A stretch of DNA of 51,261 nt, taken from a virus. The translations under genes and the position numbers were made by a program. The notes beneath the pieces are model-generated. The model searched no databases. It had not been told where the DNA came from and saw nothing but the letters and a program-made list of their open reading frames with translations. Each line of letters begins with the position of its first letter. Position 1 is the stretch's first letter. Where the stretch lies: IMG/VR virus record IMGVR_UViG_3300036790_000209, positions 1 through 51,261 of that record. One strand, written 5' to 3'. This document shows positions 13,789-20,042 of this stretch, piece by piece.

Positions 13789-14022
13789 TTACGCCTCAAC
13801 TACTCCCTTATCCGCGAGTACTTCAATCAACTTGGTGAACGTTGTGGACAAGATCATCCCAACCCCGAATTCCTTGCCGATGAACACCACCCCAATAAAC
13901 ACCGCCGCAACCCCTACGCCGATCATGTGATGCTTGCGTATGCACAGACCACGCTGGGAATCAATGAGAGTGAGCGTAACAGTTTGACAGGGAGACGCTA
14001 TCCCTACCTCTCGCGCGTCCAT
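13789..14022 (-). CDS. Small membrane protein, 77 aa
   Basis: The first 32 residues (MDAREVGIASPCQTVTLTLI) may form a short beta-rich domain. A glycine-rich hydrophobic segment (MIGVGVAAVFIGVVFIGKEF) follows, then an amphipathic tail. The start lies one base after the upstream stop (TGACATG), so translation is probably coupled; the ribosome binding site is weak. Role unknown; a holin-like or membrane-modifying protein is possible. Confidence 0.55.
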   Translation of the reverse strand: MDAREVGIASPCQTVTLTLIDSQRGLCIRKHHMIGVGVAAVFIGVVFIGKEFGVGMILSTTFTKLIEVLADKGVVEA

Positions 14023-14023
14023 G

Positions 14024-14308
14024 TCAGTTTACCGCTTTTGTGGCGGGAGCAATCGAGTGTCCAATCACTTCCTCGACTGCTTGGCGCAGTTCCGGCCCAT
14101 GCGATGCCACGATAAAATCCACATACGCCCAGAACGCCTCAATCGATTGCTTACAGGCGAGCGTCCACAAGCGATCCTGGTGCTCGCCGGGGCCTGCCAC
14201 TTGGATGGCTCTGATGATTTCCGGTACAGGAGCCTTCAACTGTGGCCCGTTGCGTACGATTGACCGCAGTTCAGGCGGGAGTTTACCGACCAACTCATTC
14301 ATATCCAT
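14024..14308 (-). CDS. Hypothetical helical protein, 94 aa
   Basis: Two consecutive ATGs (14311, 14308) follow AAGGAG at 2 and 5 bases; the second has better spacing. The product starts MDMNELVGKLPPELRSIVRN and consists of several helices with conserved-looking Trp and His (LWTLACKQSIEAFWAYVDF, IVASHGPELRQAVEEVIGH). Function unknown. Confidence 0.65.
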   Translation of the reverse strand: MDMNELVGKLPPELRSIVRNGPQLKAPVPEIIRAIQVAGPGEHQDRLWTLACKQSIEAFWAYVDFIVASHGPELRQAVEEVIGHSIAPATKAVN

Positions 14309-14372
14309 CATTTCTCCTTTCAGGGTAGAGTTGAAGCAATCTTATGCCTAGGACGGCCGCCTAAGAGCGCTT

Positions 14373-14403
14373 CAGAGGACACCAGCCAAACTGATGCCCT
14401 CTG
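14373..14403 (-). other. Stable 13-bp intercistronic hairpin
   Basis: CAGAGGACACCAG and CTGATGCCCTCTG pair over 13 positions (two G-T wobbles) around a 5-base loop. No T-tract follows on either strand, so it is not a standard terminator. It may be an RNase III site or mRNA stabiliser between the acidic protein gene and the gene at 14024-14308. Confidence 0.55.
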
Positions 14404-14410
14404 CTGTGCT

Positions 14411-14617
14411 CTACAGTGCGTCGGGCTCAGAGGCGTCGTTCAAGCTATCTGAGTCTGACTCATCATTGAGTCCCAGCGAGTCATGAGGCTCGTTCACTTC
14501 CCGCGCCAGTTCCTCGGCCAGTTCTTCGAGAATGTCGCGCGGATCGGCGCTGACGGCCGGTGTGGTTGCAGGCTGCATTGCATTCGTTATGTCTGTTACC
14601 GTAGTCAAAGGGTCCAT
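14411..14617 (-). CDS. Small acidic protein, 68 aa
   Basis: The start at 14617 has AAAGGA eight bases upstream. The N-terminus is Thr/Ala-rich; a helix DPRDILEELAEELAREVN follows. The C-terminal 22 residues are almost all Asp, Glu, Ser, Asn and Leu. The strongly acidic tail recalls small DNA-mimic or anti-restriction-type proteins, but that is analogy only. It lies directly downstream of the structured RNA at 14659-14742. Confidence 0.6.
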   Translation of the reverse strand: MDPLTTVTDITNAMQPATTPAVSADPRDILEELAEELAREVNEPHDSLGLNDESDSDSLNDASEPDAL

Positions 14618-14658
14618 GATATTTCCTTTCGAGTAGAGATAGGAGCAAGACGCTCCAA

Positions 14659-14742
14659 GGGACAGAGTACTCATCCACATCCCCGCTAGCTGAGCTACTA
14701 TGCGGGGTTCGACGTTATGTCGCGTGGTTTATTCTCTGTCCC
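14659..14742 (-). ncRNA. Three-way-junction structured RNA element
   Basis: A perfect 9-bp outer stem (GGGACAGAG 14659-14667 with CTCTGTCCC 14734-14742) encloses two hairpins: CCCCGC (14681-14686) with GCGGGG (14702-14707), and CGAC (14710-14713) with GTCG (14719-14722). A separate hairpin GGAGC-aagac-GCTCC (14642-14656) abuts it. Together they form a junction like those of riboswitches or small ribozymes, in the leader of the acidic-protein gene. No tRNA or hammerhead core is recognisable. Strand is taken from that gene. Confidence 0.55.
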
Positions 14743-14794
14743 TTGCAATGTCCTATGGCCACCACCCACTACCTAAGTAGAACCCTCCATTCCC

Positions 14795-15028
14795 TCATCC
14801 ATCGCGTTCGGTTATCTCTTTAACGAGATTGGCGATGGCCTCTTGCTCGCTGCTGCCCCGAACCCATCCCCATCCATAGTCCGTATCGCCGTCCTTGATT
14901 GCCGCATACCAACCATCCTCAAACCCTTGACATTCGGGCCAGAATCGCGGTAACTCCTGACTGAATACGCCGTTCACCATTTGCGCGGTGCGAACGTCGT
15001 ATTCCCGGCCTGCAATAGTAACTTTCAT
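14795..15028 (-). CDS. Hypothetical protein, 77 aa
   Basis: MKVTIAGREYDVRTAQMVNG opens with a beta hairpin. FEDGWYAAIKDGDTDYGWGW and a final helix (EQEAIANLVKEITERDG) follow. The ribosome binding site AAGGGAG is seven to eight bases from ATG. The Trp/Gly-rich centre looks like a small beta domain. No family recognised. Confidence 0.7.
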   Translation of the reverse strand: MKVTIAGREYDVRTAQMVNGVFSQELPRFWPECQGFEDGWYAAIKDGDTDYGWGWVRGSSEQEAIANLVKEITERDG

Positions 15029-15052
15029 GGTGTGCTCCCTTGGAGGCTCTGC

Positions 15053-15178
15053 CTACCTCGCAAACACGTACATCACAATCCATACCTCATACAGAAACGC
15101 TCCCAGCAGCAATGCCCCGGCGGCTACCCGCAATCCCTGGCCTAACACACTCAAAGGCCGTTCATCGCTTCCACGCAC
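15053..15178 (-). CDS. Small membrane protein, 41 aa, GTG start
   Basis: The frame begins MRGSDERPLSVLGQGLRVAA and continues with GALLLGAFLYEVWIVMYVF: an N-terminal polar region and one transmembrane helix. The GTG start has GGAGG six bases upstream and lies inside the 3' end of the previous small membrane gene, so the two are coupled and overlap by 17 bases. Confidence 0.55.
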   Translation of the reverse strand: MRGSDERPLSVLGQGLRVAAGALLLGAFLYEVWIVMYVFAR

Positions 15179-15287
15179 GAATCACCTCCGATACCCTCCC
15201 GCTGATGTTCCAAGCGTCCACGACCGCGATAACCGTCACACTCAGACCGGACAGGACGGCTAGCATCCATGCAATCCATGCCCACAT
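15162..15287 (-). CDS. Small membrane protein, 41 aa
   Basis: MWAWIAWMLAVLSGLSVTVI continues AVVDAWNISGRVSEVIRAWK: an N-terminal transmembrane helix and a basic amphipathic tail. The ribosome binding site GGGAG is about eight bases upstream. The paired overlapping small membrane genes (with 15053-15178) resemble holin/antiholin or spanin arrangements, although they lie far from the late lysis region. Confidence 0.6.
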   Translation of the reverse strand: MWAWIAWMLAVLSGLSVTVIAVVDAWNISGRVSEVIRAWKR

Positions 15288-15531
15288 GATGCGCTCTCCC
15301 AAACTGGATTTTTATTGCCCCGGCCCGGCTCGCTTGCGCGTCAAACCTGCCCGCGCTGGCCTTGGCGACCGCCCTGGCGCACGCAAACGCGGCAATCGAT
15401 GCCAAACCGCATCCGCCCAGGCAAAATCGCTTAAATCGCCTGCCAACGCGAAATTGGCTACTTCGCGCGGGCTTGCAACCGCGCTGCCGCATTACAGCGG
15501 GATTGCTTACCCGCTGTGCTCTGCGATTGGC
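15288..15531. other. GC-rich stretch without a convincing gene
   Basis: Open frames exist on the minus strand but have no acceptable start and ribosome binding site. One ends within the small membrane genes; another lacks ATG or GTG. CAGCGGG and CCCGCTG (15495-15501, 15510-15516) form a 7-bp hairpin just after the upstream gene's stop, possibly a weak terminator or processing site. Confidence 0.35.
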
Positions 15532-15777
15532 CTAGGCCAAATGGGGCTCTACATCGACCGCAACCTGTACCGCATGTTCTTTTATTTCAGACACATACAC
15601 GTCACCATATTCGCCGGTTGGAACGAATGGCGACGTGACAAAGCAATACCAGCGTGCGTATGGCTTGTTATCGTCCGCCTGCCACTTTTTGAGCACGTTC
15701 CACGTCCAATCGCCTGCTTTCCAGATTTCGTAGGGATTATCTTTGGAGCGCGTCTTAGCGCACAAATTCTTAGCCAT
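15532..15777 (-). CDS. Conserved-looking phage hypothetical protein, 81 aa
   Basis: MAKNLCAKTRSKDNPYEIWK, DWTWNVLKKWQ, KPYARWYCFVTSPF and YGDVYVSEIK form a pattern I recognise from short phage and prophage proteins. The DNPYE...TW.VLKK...ARW core recurs, but no function is known to me. The start at 15777 has GGAGG seven bases upstream. The fold is probably a small alpha/beta domain. Confidence 0.75.
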   Translation of the reverse strand: MAKNLCAKTRSKDNPYEIWKAGDWTWNVLKKWQADDNKPYARWYCFVTSPFVPTGEYGDVYVSEIKEHAVQVAVDVEPHLA

Positions 15778-15835
15778 TAGAGCACCTCCGTACAAGAGCG
15801 GCCTGCTTACCAGACCGCCCCTGTCCGCAATCGCC

Positions 15836-16135
15836 CTAAACGCTCGCAACCTTGGCGACCGTGGCGACCGTCGCCTTGACTTTCAACTCCGAATCATGCG
15901 CCTTGACGAAGTCAAGCACCGCAGGCATGGCCTCCCCCAACCTAGTCCACTGTTCTTTGTAGAACATGACAGGGAACCGTTGTAGTCCATACACACTCAC
16001 TCCCCCTTGTTTGCTCACGGCGAACGACAGTTTCATGGCCGCCCGCTGCGTGGCCTGCCGTTCCAAGTCCGCAATCCTCGCCTTGAGCGCGGCTACCTCA
16101 TCATTGCTAACCTGTGCTGCCTGTTTGATTTCCAT
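15836..16135 (-). CDS. Hypothetical coiled-coil protein, 99 aa
   Basis: Residues about 8-35 form a coiled coil (NDEVAALKARIADLERQATQ). A beta-rich domain (MKLSFAVSKQGGVSVYGL, RFPVMFYKEQW) and an Ala/Val/Lys tail follow. The domain after the coiled coil recalls small phage proteins of unknown role. The start at 16135 is chosen over an upstream TTG because the coiled coil begins there and GGATAA precedes it. Confidence 0.65.
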   Translation of the reverse strand: MEIKQAAQVSNDEVAALKARIADLERQATQRAAMKLSFAVSKQGGVSVYGLQRFPVMFYKEQWTRLGEAMPAVLDFVKAHDSELKVKATVATVAKVASV

Positions 16136-16331
16136 GCTGTTTATCCATTCGAGTAGGATAGGACGGATAACGCGCCGTCCACGCGGGAAACCGCTTTTCG
16201 TCGGTTCCAATCGAAGACTCTTATATGGTGGTCACACACCCAGAGCAATGCGCTCCGTTCGGTAGCCTGTTAAAGCTCCCCGACGCAGCGCGCTGCCAAT
16301 ACTCCCCTAAGAACGCGACACACTCAACACC

Positions 16332-16511
16332 CTACGATTCACACCGTTTCGTTTCCTCGCCAGCATGTTCCCGTCCGTAGCACCCGCATTCCATACCGTC
16401 CGGGTGTCCACAAGACACATACCGTCCGTCGATAACCCAGGCTTGATTGTCGTAGTCAAATCCCGCGATCAGCCTGCCATTATCGTACACGTTCTCGCTC
16501 ATCCGGCTCAT
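16332..16511 (-). CDS. Cys-rich small protein, 59 aa
   Basis: The frame MSRMSENVYDNGRLIAGFDY continues with DNQAWVIDGRYVSCGHPDGM and ECGCYGREHAGEETKRCES. Five cysteines and two histidines suggest a metal-binding or disulfide knot. The ribosome binding site AAGGGGGG lies upstream. Its codon pattern and start signal support it strongly although it is short. It is the promoter-proximal gene of the accessory minus-strand block. Confidence 0.65.
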   Translation of the reverse strand: MSRMSENVYDNGRLIAGFDYDNQAWVIDGRYVSCGHPDGMECGCYGREHAGEETKRCES

Positions 16512-17162
16512 ATGGTGCCCCCCTTAGCGCTGACTAACTTCGCTGTCCCTTGAGTTCCCCATGTAACGAAATGTTACTGTTAGGGAGTATTTGTTACCGC
16601 TTATGACGTTCCGCACGCTGCCTCACTGGCTCTACGGCTTGCCAGCGCGTCGATTGCTCCACGATTCGCGTAGGGGATTAACATCCTCCGTTCCGCGATG
16701 CCTTATCGACGTGCTAACTGACTCTCGCCGTTACGTTTGCGGTTGCGTCCAGCAGCGCTTATTCCGCGTGCCAATCGCGGCTGCCCTGCCTTGCCGAGGC
16801 ATTTTTACCAGTTCCAACACCGGATTTCGGTGATTCGCCTATTTTCCGTTTATCGTGCCGAGCGAAAATGCCATGCGGCAGACTGGCCAGCAGGTCGTAT
16901 GCCAAGCGCGTTTGGCATGCTAACTTATTTATATATGTCATGTGCCGCCGCCGCGATCGGCAAAACATTTCCGTTGCGAGGCAAGCGTTTTCCACTTAAC
17001 GGAAAACATTTTCCCGTTCTAGTACTGTGTCCGATTTGCCACACCACCCCACTCATCCACGTTGACAACGTCTCGCTCACCCTTTCTGCGTATCACGCGC
17101 GCGCACGCGCACGCGCGAGGGGGCCCCAGGACACGTATCGACGACCCACCCTCGCCATCGAC
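16512..17162. other. Gene-poor boundary region with repeats; candidate origin
   Basis: No confident gene is seen. One minus-strand frame (16759-16941, MTYINKLACQTRLAYDLLAS) lacks a ribosome binding site. Signals are GTAAC-gaaat-GTTAC (16563-16577), ATGCCAA-gcgcgt-TTGGCAT near 16899-16918, two near-copies of AAAACATTTCCGTT around 16963-17018, GTTTTCC-acttaac-GGAAAAC (16987-17007), and a 24-base alternating purine-pyrimidine tract (17094-17117) followed by GGGGCCCC. Transcription direction changes in the next 1.5 kb. An origin or regulatory region is possible. Confidence 0.4.
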
Positions 17163-17351
17163 ATGAAGGGTGAGTTCCGTGGGGCTGAGCGTATGCAAAT
17201 AATAGGGGAATGGGATACTACCCAAGCGCGCTTCAGCCAGGGCGACACCCAAAAACTCCTCGGCCTGATTCGCTGCTACACCTCGCGCGGCGCCATCGAA
17301 TCCACTCGCTCCAGCTCGCCAGCGGAACGTGCGTTCGAAAGGAATGTGTGA
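17163..17351 (+). CDS. Possible small protein, 62 aa
   Basis: MKGEFRGAERMQIIGEWDTT leads into FSQGDTQKLLGLIRCYTSRG. Codon third positions (C-rich, e.g. CTC CTC GGC CTG) match confident plus-strand genes in this window. No good ribosome binding site precedes either ATG. An opposing frame covers the same bases but lacks a proper start. It would be the first gene of a plus-strand pair ending at the hairpin near 17508. Confidence 0.35.
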   Translation: MKGEFRGAERMQIIGEWDTTQARFSQGDTQKLLGLIRCYTSRGAIESTRSSSPAERAFERNV

Positions 17352-17449
17352 TGCAACTGAAAATAATACCAACTAGCTCCGTGCATCGTACCCACCATGC
17401 AGGGGGCGACAATCAGAAGCCCCAAATCACCCAGCCTTCGCGGGGATAA
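17351..17449 (+). CDS. Possible small protein, 32 aa, coupled
   Basis: The start overlaps the preceding stop (TGATG) and has AAAGGA eight bases upstream. The product is MQLKIIPTSSVHRTHHAGGD followed by NQKPQITQPSRG, with no visible domain. Its second half lies inside a large inverted repeat, so the apparent coding could be fortuitous. Confidence 0.3.
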   Translation: MQLKIIPTSSVHRTHHAGGDNQKPQITQPSRG

Positions 17450-17468
17450 GTGATTTGGGGCATGGTGG
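17392..17468. repeat. Compound inverted repeat at the left/right block boundary
   Basis: GCCCCAAATCAC (17419-17430) and GTGATTTGGGGC (17450-17461) form a perfect 12-bp stem with a 19-base loop. Outside it, CCACCATG (17392-17399) pairs with CATGGTGG (17461-17468). No T-tract follows. It could be a strong hairpin barrier, a recombination or replication site, or part of a bidirectional terminator. Confidence 0.75.
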
Positions 17469-17507
17469 AACAACAACACCGTTTTATAGACTTTAACCTT
17501 CAACCTT

Positions 17508-17538
17508 AGCCCAGTGTGCTTGCGCGGCACGTTGGGCT
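17508..17538 (+). terminator. Probable terminator hairpin
   Basis: AGCCCAGTGTGC and GCACGTTGGGCT form a 12-bp stem (two wobbles) with a 7-base loop, followed on the plus strand by ATTTCTCTCC. It would end transcription of the small plus-strand pair at 17163-17449. The T-run is weak. Confidence 0.4.
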
Positions 17539-17549
17539 ATTTCTCTCCT

Positions 17550-17648
17550 CTACTCTGACGACAATTTAGAAGCGCGTGCTTTCCCGCCCTTCATTCCGCC
17601 CAGTTTTCCAAGCGCGACCGCATCACCCATGCTCGAACGTTTACGCAT
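17550..17648 (-). CDS. Truncated LGGxKGGKARA-type small protein, 32 aa
   Basis: The frame contains VALGKLGGMKGGKARASKLS, a motif familiar from small bacterial and phage proteins of 60-90 residues, here ending at TAG shortly after KLSSE. A good promoter (17656-17685) lies immediately upstream and would place the transcript start at or next to the ATG, implying leaderless translation. It is probably a shortened relic or a genuine micro-protein. Confidence 0.45.
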   Translation of the reverse strand: MRKRSSMGDAVALGKLGGMKGGKARASKLSSE

Positions 17649-17655
17649 CTAGGGC

Positions 17656-17685
17656 ATTATGACACAAGTGAGGACTGAAATTCAA
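17656..17685 (-). promoter_or_regulatory. Promoter for the 32-residue gene
   Basis: On the minus strand, TTGAAT (plus 17680-17685) and CATAAT (plus 17656-17661) are 18 bases apart, matching the 18-base spacing of two other promoters in this genome. The ATG lies seven bases after the -10 box, consistent with a leaderless message. Confidence 0.6.
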
Positions 17686-17731
17686 ACTGTACCACTACCC
17701 AACGGCGCCACCCTCAAGCATAATGTCCAGT

Positions 17732-17850
17732 ATGAACCGTCTGAATAGTGCCCGCCAAATTCAGATCGTTGCGGCATTTGTTGAAGGTAATGGCGTCAGG
17801 GCAACGGCAAGGATGACCGACTGTTCTCCAGTCACAGTTCATCAAGCGAG
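17732..17850 (+). pseudogene. Remnant of an IS1-type transposase-like HTH
   Basis: The sequence MNRLNSARQIQIVAAFVEGN, then GVRATARMTDCSPVTV, matches the N-terminal helix-turn-helix of IS1-like insertase genes as I know them (MNxLxxxxRxxIvxxLvEGNSIRATxRMTG...TV). After about 36 residues similarity ends where the frame enters the opposing gene at 17842-18105. No terminal inverted repeat, catalytic part or start signal remains, so this is a fragment. Confidence 0.5.
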
Positions 17851-18105
17851 TGGAAGCCAACTCCCATCGGGAGTCCAGAACTTGCACCTTGCCTGGGCTG
17901 GGATGTCGGCCTCGGTCGGCAGCCTGACTATCTCGCAGACCTTGGCGTCCCGGGCTGGGTTGATAAACCAGTGCACGCAAGAGCAGCACACGTAGGTGTC
18001 GTCCGACTGTGGAGAGTAGTCCACCTCGTCGGGGCCGAACTTTCGCGGCCGGTCATCAAGGAGGGCGTTATAATCGCCGCGAGTCGCCCCTTTACCGTTG
18101 GTCAT
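17842..18105 (-). CDS. Cys-rich putative metal-binding protein, 87 aa
   Basis: The start at 18105 (MTNGKGATRGDYNALLDDRP) has GAGGGA eight bases upstream. Cysteines occur as CCSCVHWF, VCEIVRL and ARCKFWTPDG, a spacing seen in small phage proteins that may bind iron-sulfur or zinc. It overlaps the upstream gene by 14 bases. Function unknown; a redox or transcription-modulating role would be speculative. Confidence 0.65.
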   Translation of the reverse strand: MTNGKGATRGDYNALLDDRPRKFGPDEVDYSPQSDDTYVCCSCVHWFINPARDAKVCEIVRLPTEADIPAQARCKFWTPDGSWLPLA

Positions 18106-18271
18106 CGACGATCCCTCGCCGTTTGGCCATCCGCGAGGCGACCGCCTTTTTCTGGTTCTCCTGCGCGGCTTTGCGTTTGGCTTCGCTGCGGCTCTGGCCC
18201 CCCGCGCGGCCGAGGCGTTTAAAGGCATCCCGAACTGCTGGGTCGTTATAATCGATCGGCAATCCTGTCAT
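18092..18271 (-). CDS. Small basic protein, 59 aa
   Basis: Two ATGs (18277, 18271) follow AAGGGAGG; only the second has workable spacing. The product MTGLPIDYNDPAVRDAFKRL continues with a Lys/Arg/Ala helix (RSEAKRKAAQENQKKAVASR). DNA or RNA binding is plausible. It is the first gene of a short minus-strand operon divergent from the late genes. Confidence 0.65.
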   Translation of the reverse strand: MTGLPIDYNDPAVRDAFKRLGRAGGQSRSEAKRKAAQENQKKAVASRMAKRRGIVDDQR

Positions 18272-18385
18272 TGACATCCTCCCTTGGTTACCATCCCTAC
18301 CTTCGGGTGCGTCCCCGGCTATTGCCGAGTCCACCCTTGCGCGGGCAATGGCGTCCCTATCCTCCTGGACACCATCCCTACCCTG

Positions 18386-18396
18386 TTTACACTCTA
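18386..18396 (-). promoter_or_regulatory. Candidate promoter element TAGAGTGTAAA
   Basis: On the minus strand TAGAGTGTAAA is identical to the -10 region of the ATPase promoter (4782-4792). A weak -35, GGGACA, lies 18 bases upstream. Two copies of CCATCCCTACC (18291-18301, 18372-18382) lie downstream in the presumed leader of the gene at 18092-18271. Confidence 0.4.
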
Positions 18397-18466
18397 CCCA
18401 CCTGCAAAGTTGCATGTCCCTGCCGCCAGGTGCGCCCGCCCCACCCCTCCGCCCTACCCGTCCCTC

Positions 18467-18496
18467 TTGACACCCTTCTAAGCGACGTGGTATATC
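18467..18496 (+). promoter_or_regulatory. Late-block promoter
   Basis: TTGACA (18467-18472), 18-base spacer, TATATC (18491-18496), followed 20 bases later by the ATG of the first late-block gene. This is among the best consensus promoters in the window. Confidence 0.7.
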
Positions 18497-18516
18497 ATAA
18501 GCGCGGTTACAACGCA

Positions 18517-19020
18517 ATGACCAGTCATAAACCGAAGCCCCTGACAATCTTCAAACACCCCAAGCACCCCCGTTACAATTGGGATTCCCTGAATGCGACC
18601 ACCCACGAGGCCGCCATCAACCGCGCCATCGAACATGACGCCCAGGTCCGCGAGGGCCGCAAACAAAAGGGCTTCCCTTCCCTCAAGCGTTGCAGAAATA
18701 AGACCGGCGTCCGCTTCGGCTCCCTTCCCAAGCGAGACCGCCCCCAAGCTGAAATCGAGCTAACCCGTTTAGTCAACCGCTATATCGCCCACACCGGCAA
18801 GCTCCCGTCGGCCGCCAAAATGGGCTCCTTGATCGGCAACGCCACCTGGATCATCCGCCACGTCAAAAGCGGCAACCGCGCCAGATGGAGAATCCGTCAT
18901 ATCATCATGCGGCGCGTGCTCGACCAATTAGATGCGTCGCAAGCTCGCTTGGATACACCCGCCGACCCCTCCCTCAAAGTCCCTTCAAAGTCCTCCTGGC
19001 GTGGCCTGGACGGTATCTAA
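18517..19020 (+). CDS. Hypothetical basic protein opening the late block, 167 aa
   Basis: The start MTSHKPKPLTIFKHPKHPRY is set by the promoter immediately upstream; the ribosome binding site is weak. Lys/Arg-rich throughout, with a probable HTH-like segment (EIELTRLVNRYIAHTGKLPS, AAKMGSLIGNATWIIRHV). DNA binding is likely. It could regulate late transcription or serve in packaging as a small-terminase analogue, given the terminase four genes downstream; neither is shown by a diagnostic motif. Confidence 0.65.
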   Translation: MTSHKPKPLTIFKHPKHPRYNWDSLNATTHEAAINRAIEHDAQVREGRKQKGFPSLKRCRNKTGVRFGSLPKRDRPQAEIELTRLVNRYIAHTGKLPSAAKMGSLIGNATWIIRHVKSGNRARWRIRHIIMRRVLDQLDASQARLDTPADPSLKVPSKSSWRGLDGI

Positions 19021-19087
19021 GGGCTTGTCCACCGCATGACGGGATACTCCACCCAGGTCGTCTAAGGCATCCACCTTACGAAATTCC

Positions 19088-19117
19088 TTGACAACCCCCC
19101 ACTCACCCGCGTATACG
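19088..19117 (+). promoter_or_regulatory. Second late-block promoter
   Basis: TTGACA (19088-19093), 18-base spacer, TATACG (19112-19117). It lies about 90 bases before the next gene and matches the 18-base architecture of the promoter at 18467. Confidence 0.65.
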
Positions 19118-19204
19118 CTCGGGTATGGAAATACCGAAATTTCCTCTTGCGTACCCAGTCTGGACTGAGAAACCTTCCCGACACGCCCCCTTAGGAGGCC
19201 GCTG

Positions 19205-19456
19205 ATGGAAATCCCGAAATGCCCGGCCTTCGTCAAAGGGGACTGCCCCCGCTCAGACCCAATCTGCGTGAGCGAGTCGGACGCGGGCAACACGGCATAT
19301 ACCTTCTTTTGCCGAACCTGCAAACTCCCCTTCGTAATCACCAACCCTCGCGGGAAGGCCCAAGCCGCCCTGCACCGGGAGATCAGCCAAAAGAAATCGC
19401 TCCGGCCCACCGAGCGCGATCGCATCCACTTCGACCTGGGAAGGAATCAACGTTAA
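19205..19456 (+). CDS. Zinc-ribbon-like small protein, 83 aa
   Basis: Cysteines lie at about residues 6, 14 and 21, then as C36-x2-C39 in FFCRTCKLPFV: a plausible zinc site. The C-terminus is basic and helical (GKAQAALHREISQKKS). The ribosome binding site AGGAGG is clear. It could bind nucleic acid. It is coupled through TAATG to a 14-codon frame and then to the next gene. Confidence 0.7.
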   Translation: MEIPKCPAFVKGDCPRSDPICVSESDAGNTAYTFFCRTCKLPFVITNPRGKAQAALHREISQKKSLRPTERDRIHFDLGRNQR

Positions 19457-19500
19457 TGTTCCACCGCAACTACGACCTGAACGCAAAAAGGAAATCCTAA
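19456..19500 (+). CDS. Possible 14-residue coupling peptide
   Basis: A frame MFHRNYDLNAKRKS starts on the previous stop (TAATG) and ends on the next start (TAATG). The ribosome binding site for the following gene (AAGGA) lies inside it. It may be a translated link that passes ribosomes on; the peptide itself may be irrelevant. Confidence 0.35.
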   Translation: MFHRNYDLNAKRKS

Positions 19501-20042
19501 TGCCCCGCGCCCCACTGACCGAGGAACAAAAGCAGGTCCTTCGCGACCGGCTGGCCCGCGCCCGCGACGCCCGCAGTAAAAAGGCCGCCGACCGCAAGAC
19601 CGATAAAGCCAGCGCCCCTAGCGTCCTCCCGACCTCCCCCGTCCACTTCTCCCCCTACGTCCCCTGGACTGAGGGCATCTGGATGAGCGCCCCGATCGAC
19701 GCCTGCCGTACACGCCTCGCCCTCCTAAAGCGCGACTTCGAGTTAGGCTCCCGCATCACCGGCCAACGGCCCGACGTAAACGACCCCTCCACCTATCGCT
19801 GTTTCGTCTGCCACAAAGCGGTCCCCGAGCGCGCTCCCTCCGGTCAAGGCTCCGGTTGGGTATGGAAGCATGATTACCTCGATCCCCTGACCGGCCTGTT
19901 TAAGTCCGTCGTTATCGACACGCAATCGTGCCACATGGTCTACATCAACGACACGCGGCTCCAACAGACGCTCAAAGATTTGATTGCCGGCAAAGTAGCC
20001 GCCTCAGTAGAAGACGTAAAGAAGTCCAAGGTTGCTTCTTGA
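19500..20042 (+). CDS. Hypothetical protein with possible zinc site, 180 aa
   Basis: The N-terminal helix is basic (EEQKQVLRDRLARARDARSK) and a Pro/Ser linker follows. The rest is beta-rich, with C-x2-C in YRCFVCHKAVPER and a distant Cys-His pair in DTQSCHMVYIND. It precedes the terminase by one gene. A DNA-binding packaging accessory or small terminase is conceivable from position, not sequence. Confidence 0.65.
   Translation: MPRAPLTEEQKQVLRDRLARARDARSKKAADRKTDKASAPSVLPTSPVHFSPYVPWTEGIWMSAPIDACRTRLALLKRDFELGSRITGQRPDVNDPSTYRCFVCHKAVPERAPSGQGSGWVWKHDYLDPLTGLFKSVVIDTQSCHMVYINDTRLQQTLKDLIAGKVAASVEDVKKSKVAS

Noticed and set aside
14659-14742. tRNA or hammerhead ribozyme in the structured element
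   Set aside because: GTAGCTCAGCTAG and GGTTCGAC resemble tRNA arms, but order, arm lengths and anticodon stem do not fit; no CUGAUGA/GAAA core is present.
15151-15492. 113-codon minus-strand frame
   Set aside because: No ribosome binding site, and its second half overlaps two small membrane genes with strong start signals in other frames.
17019-17372. 117-codon minus-strand frame opposite the small plus-strand pair
   Set aside because: It has only a TTG start without a ribosome binding site. Codon pattern favours the plus-strand frame, although neither is certain.
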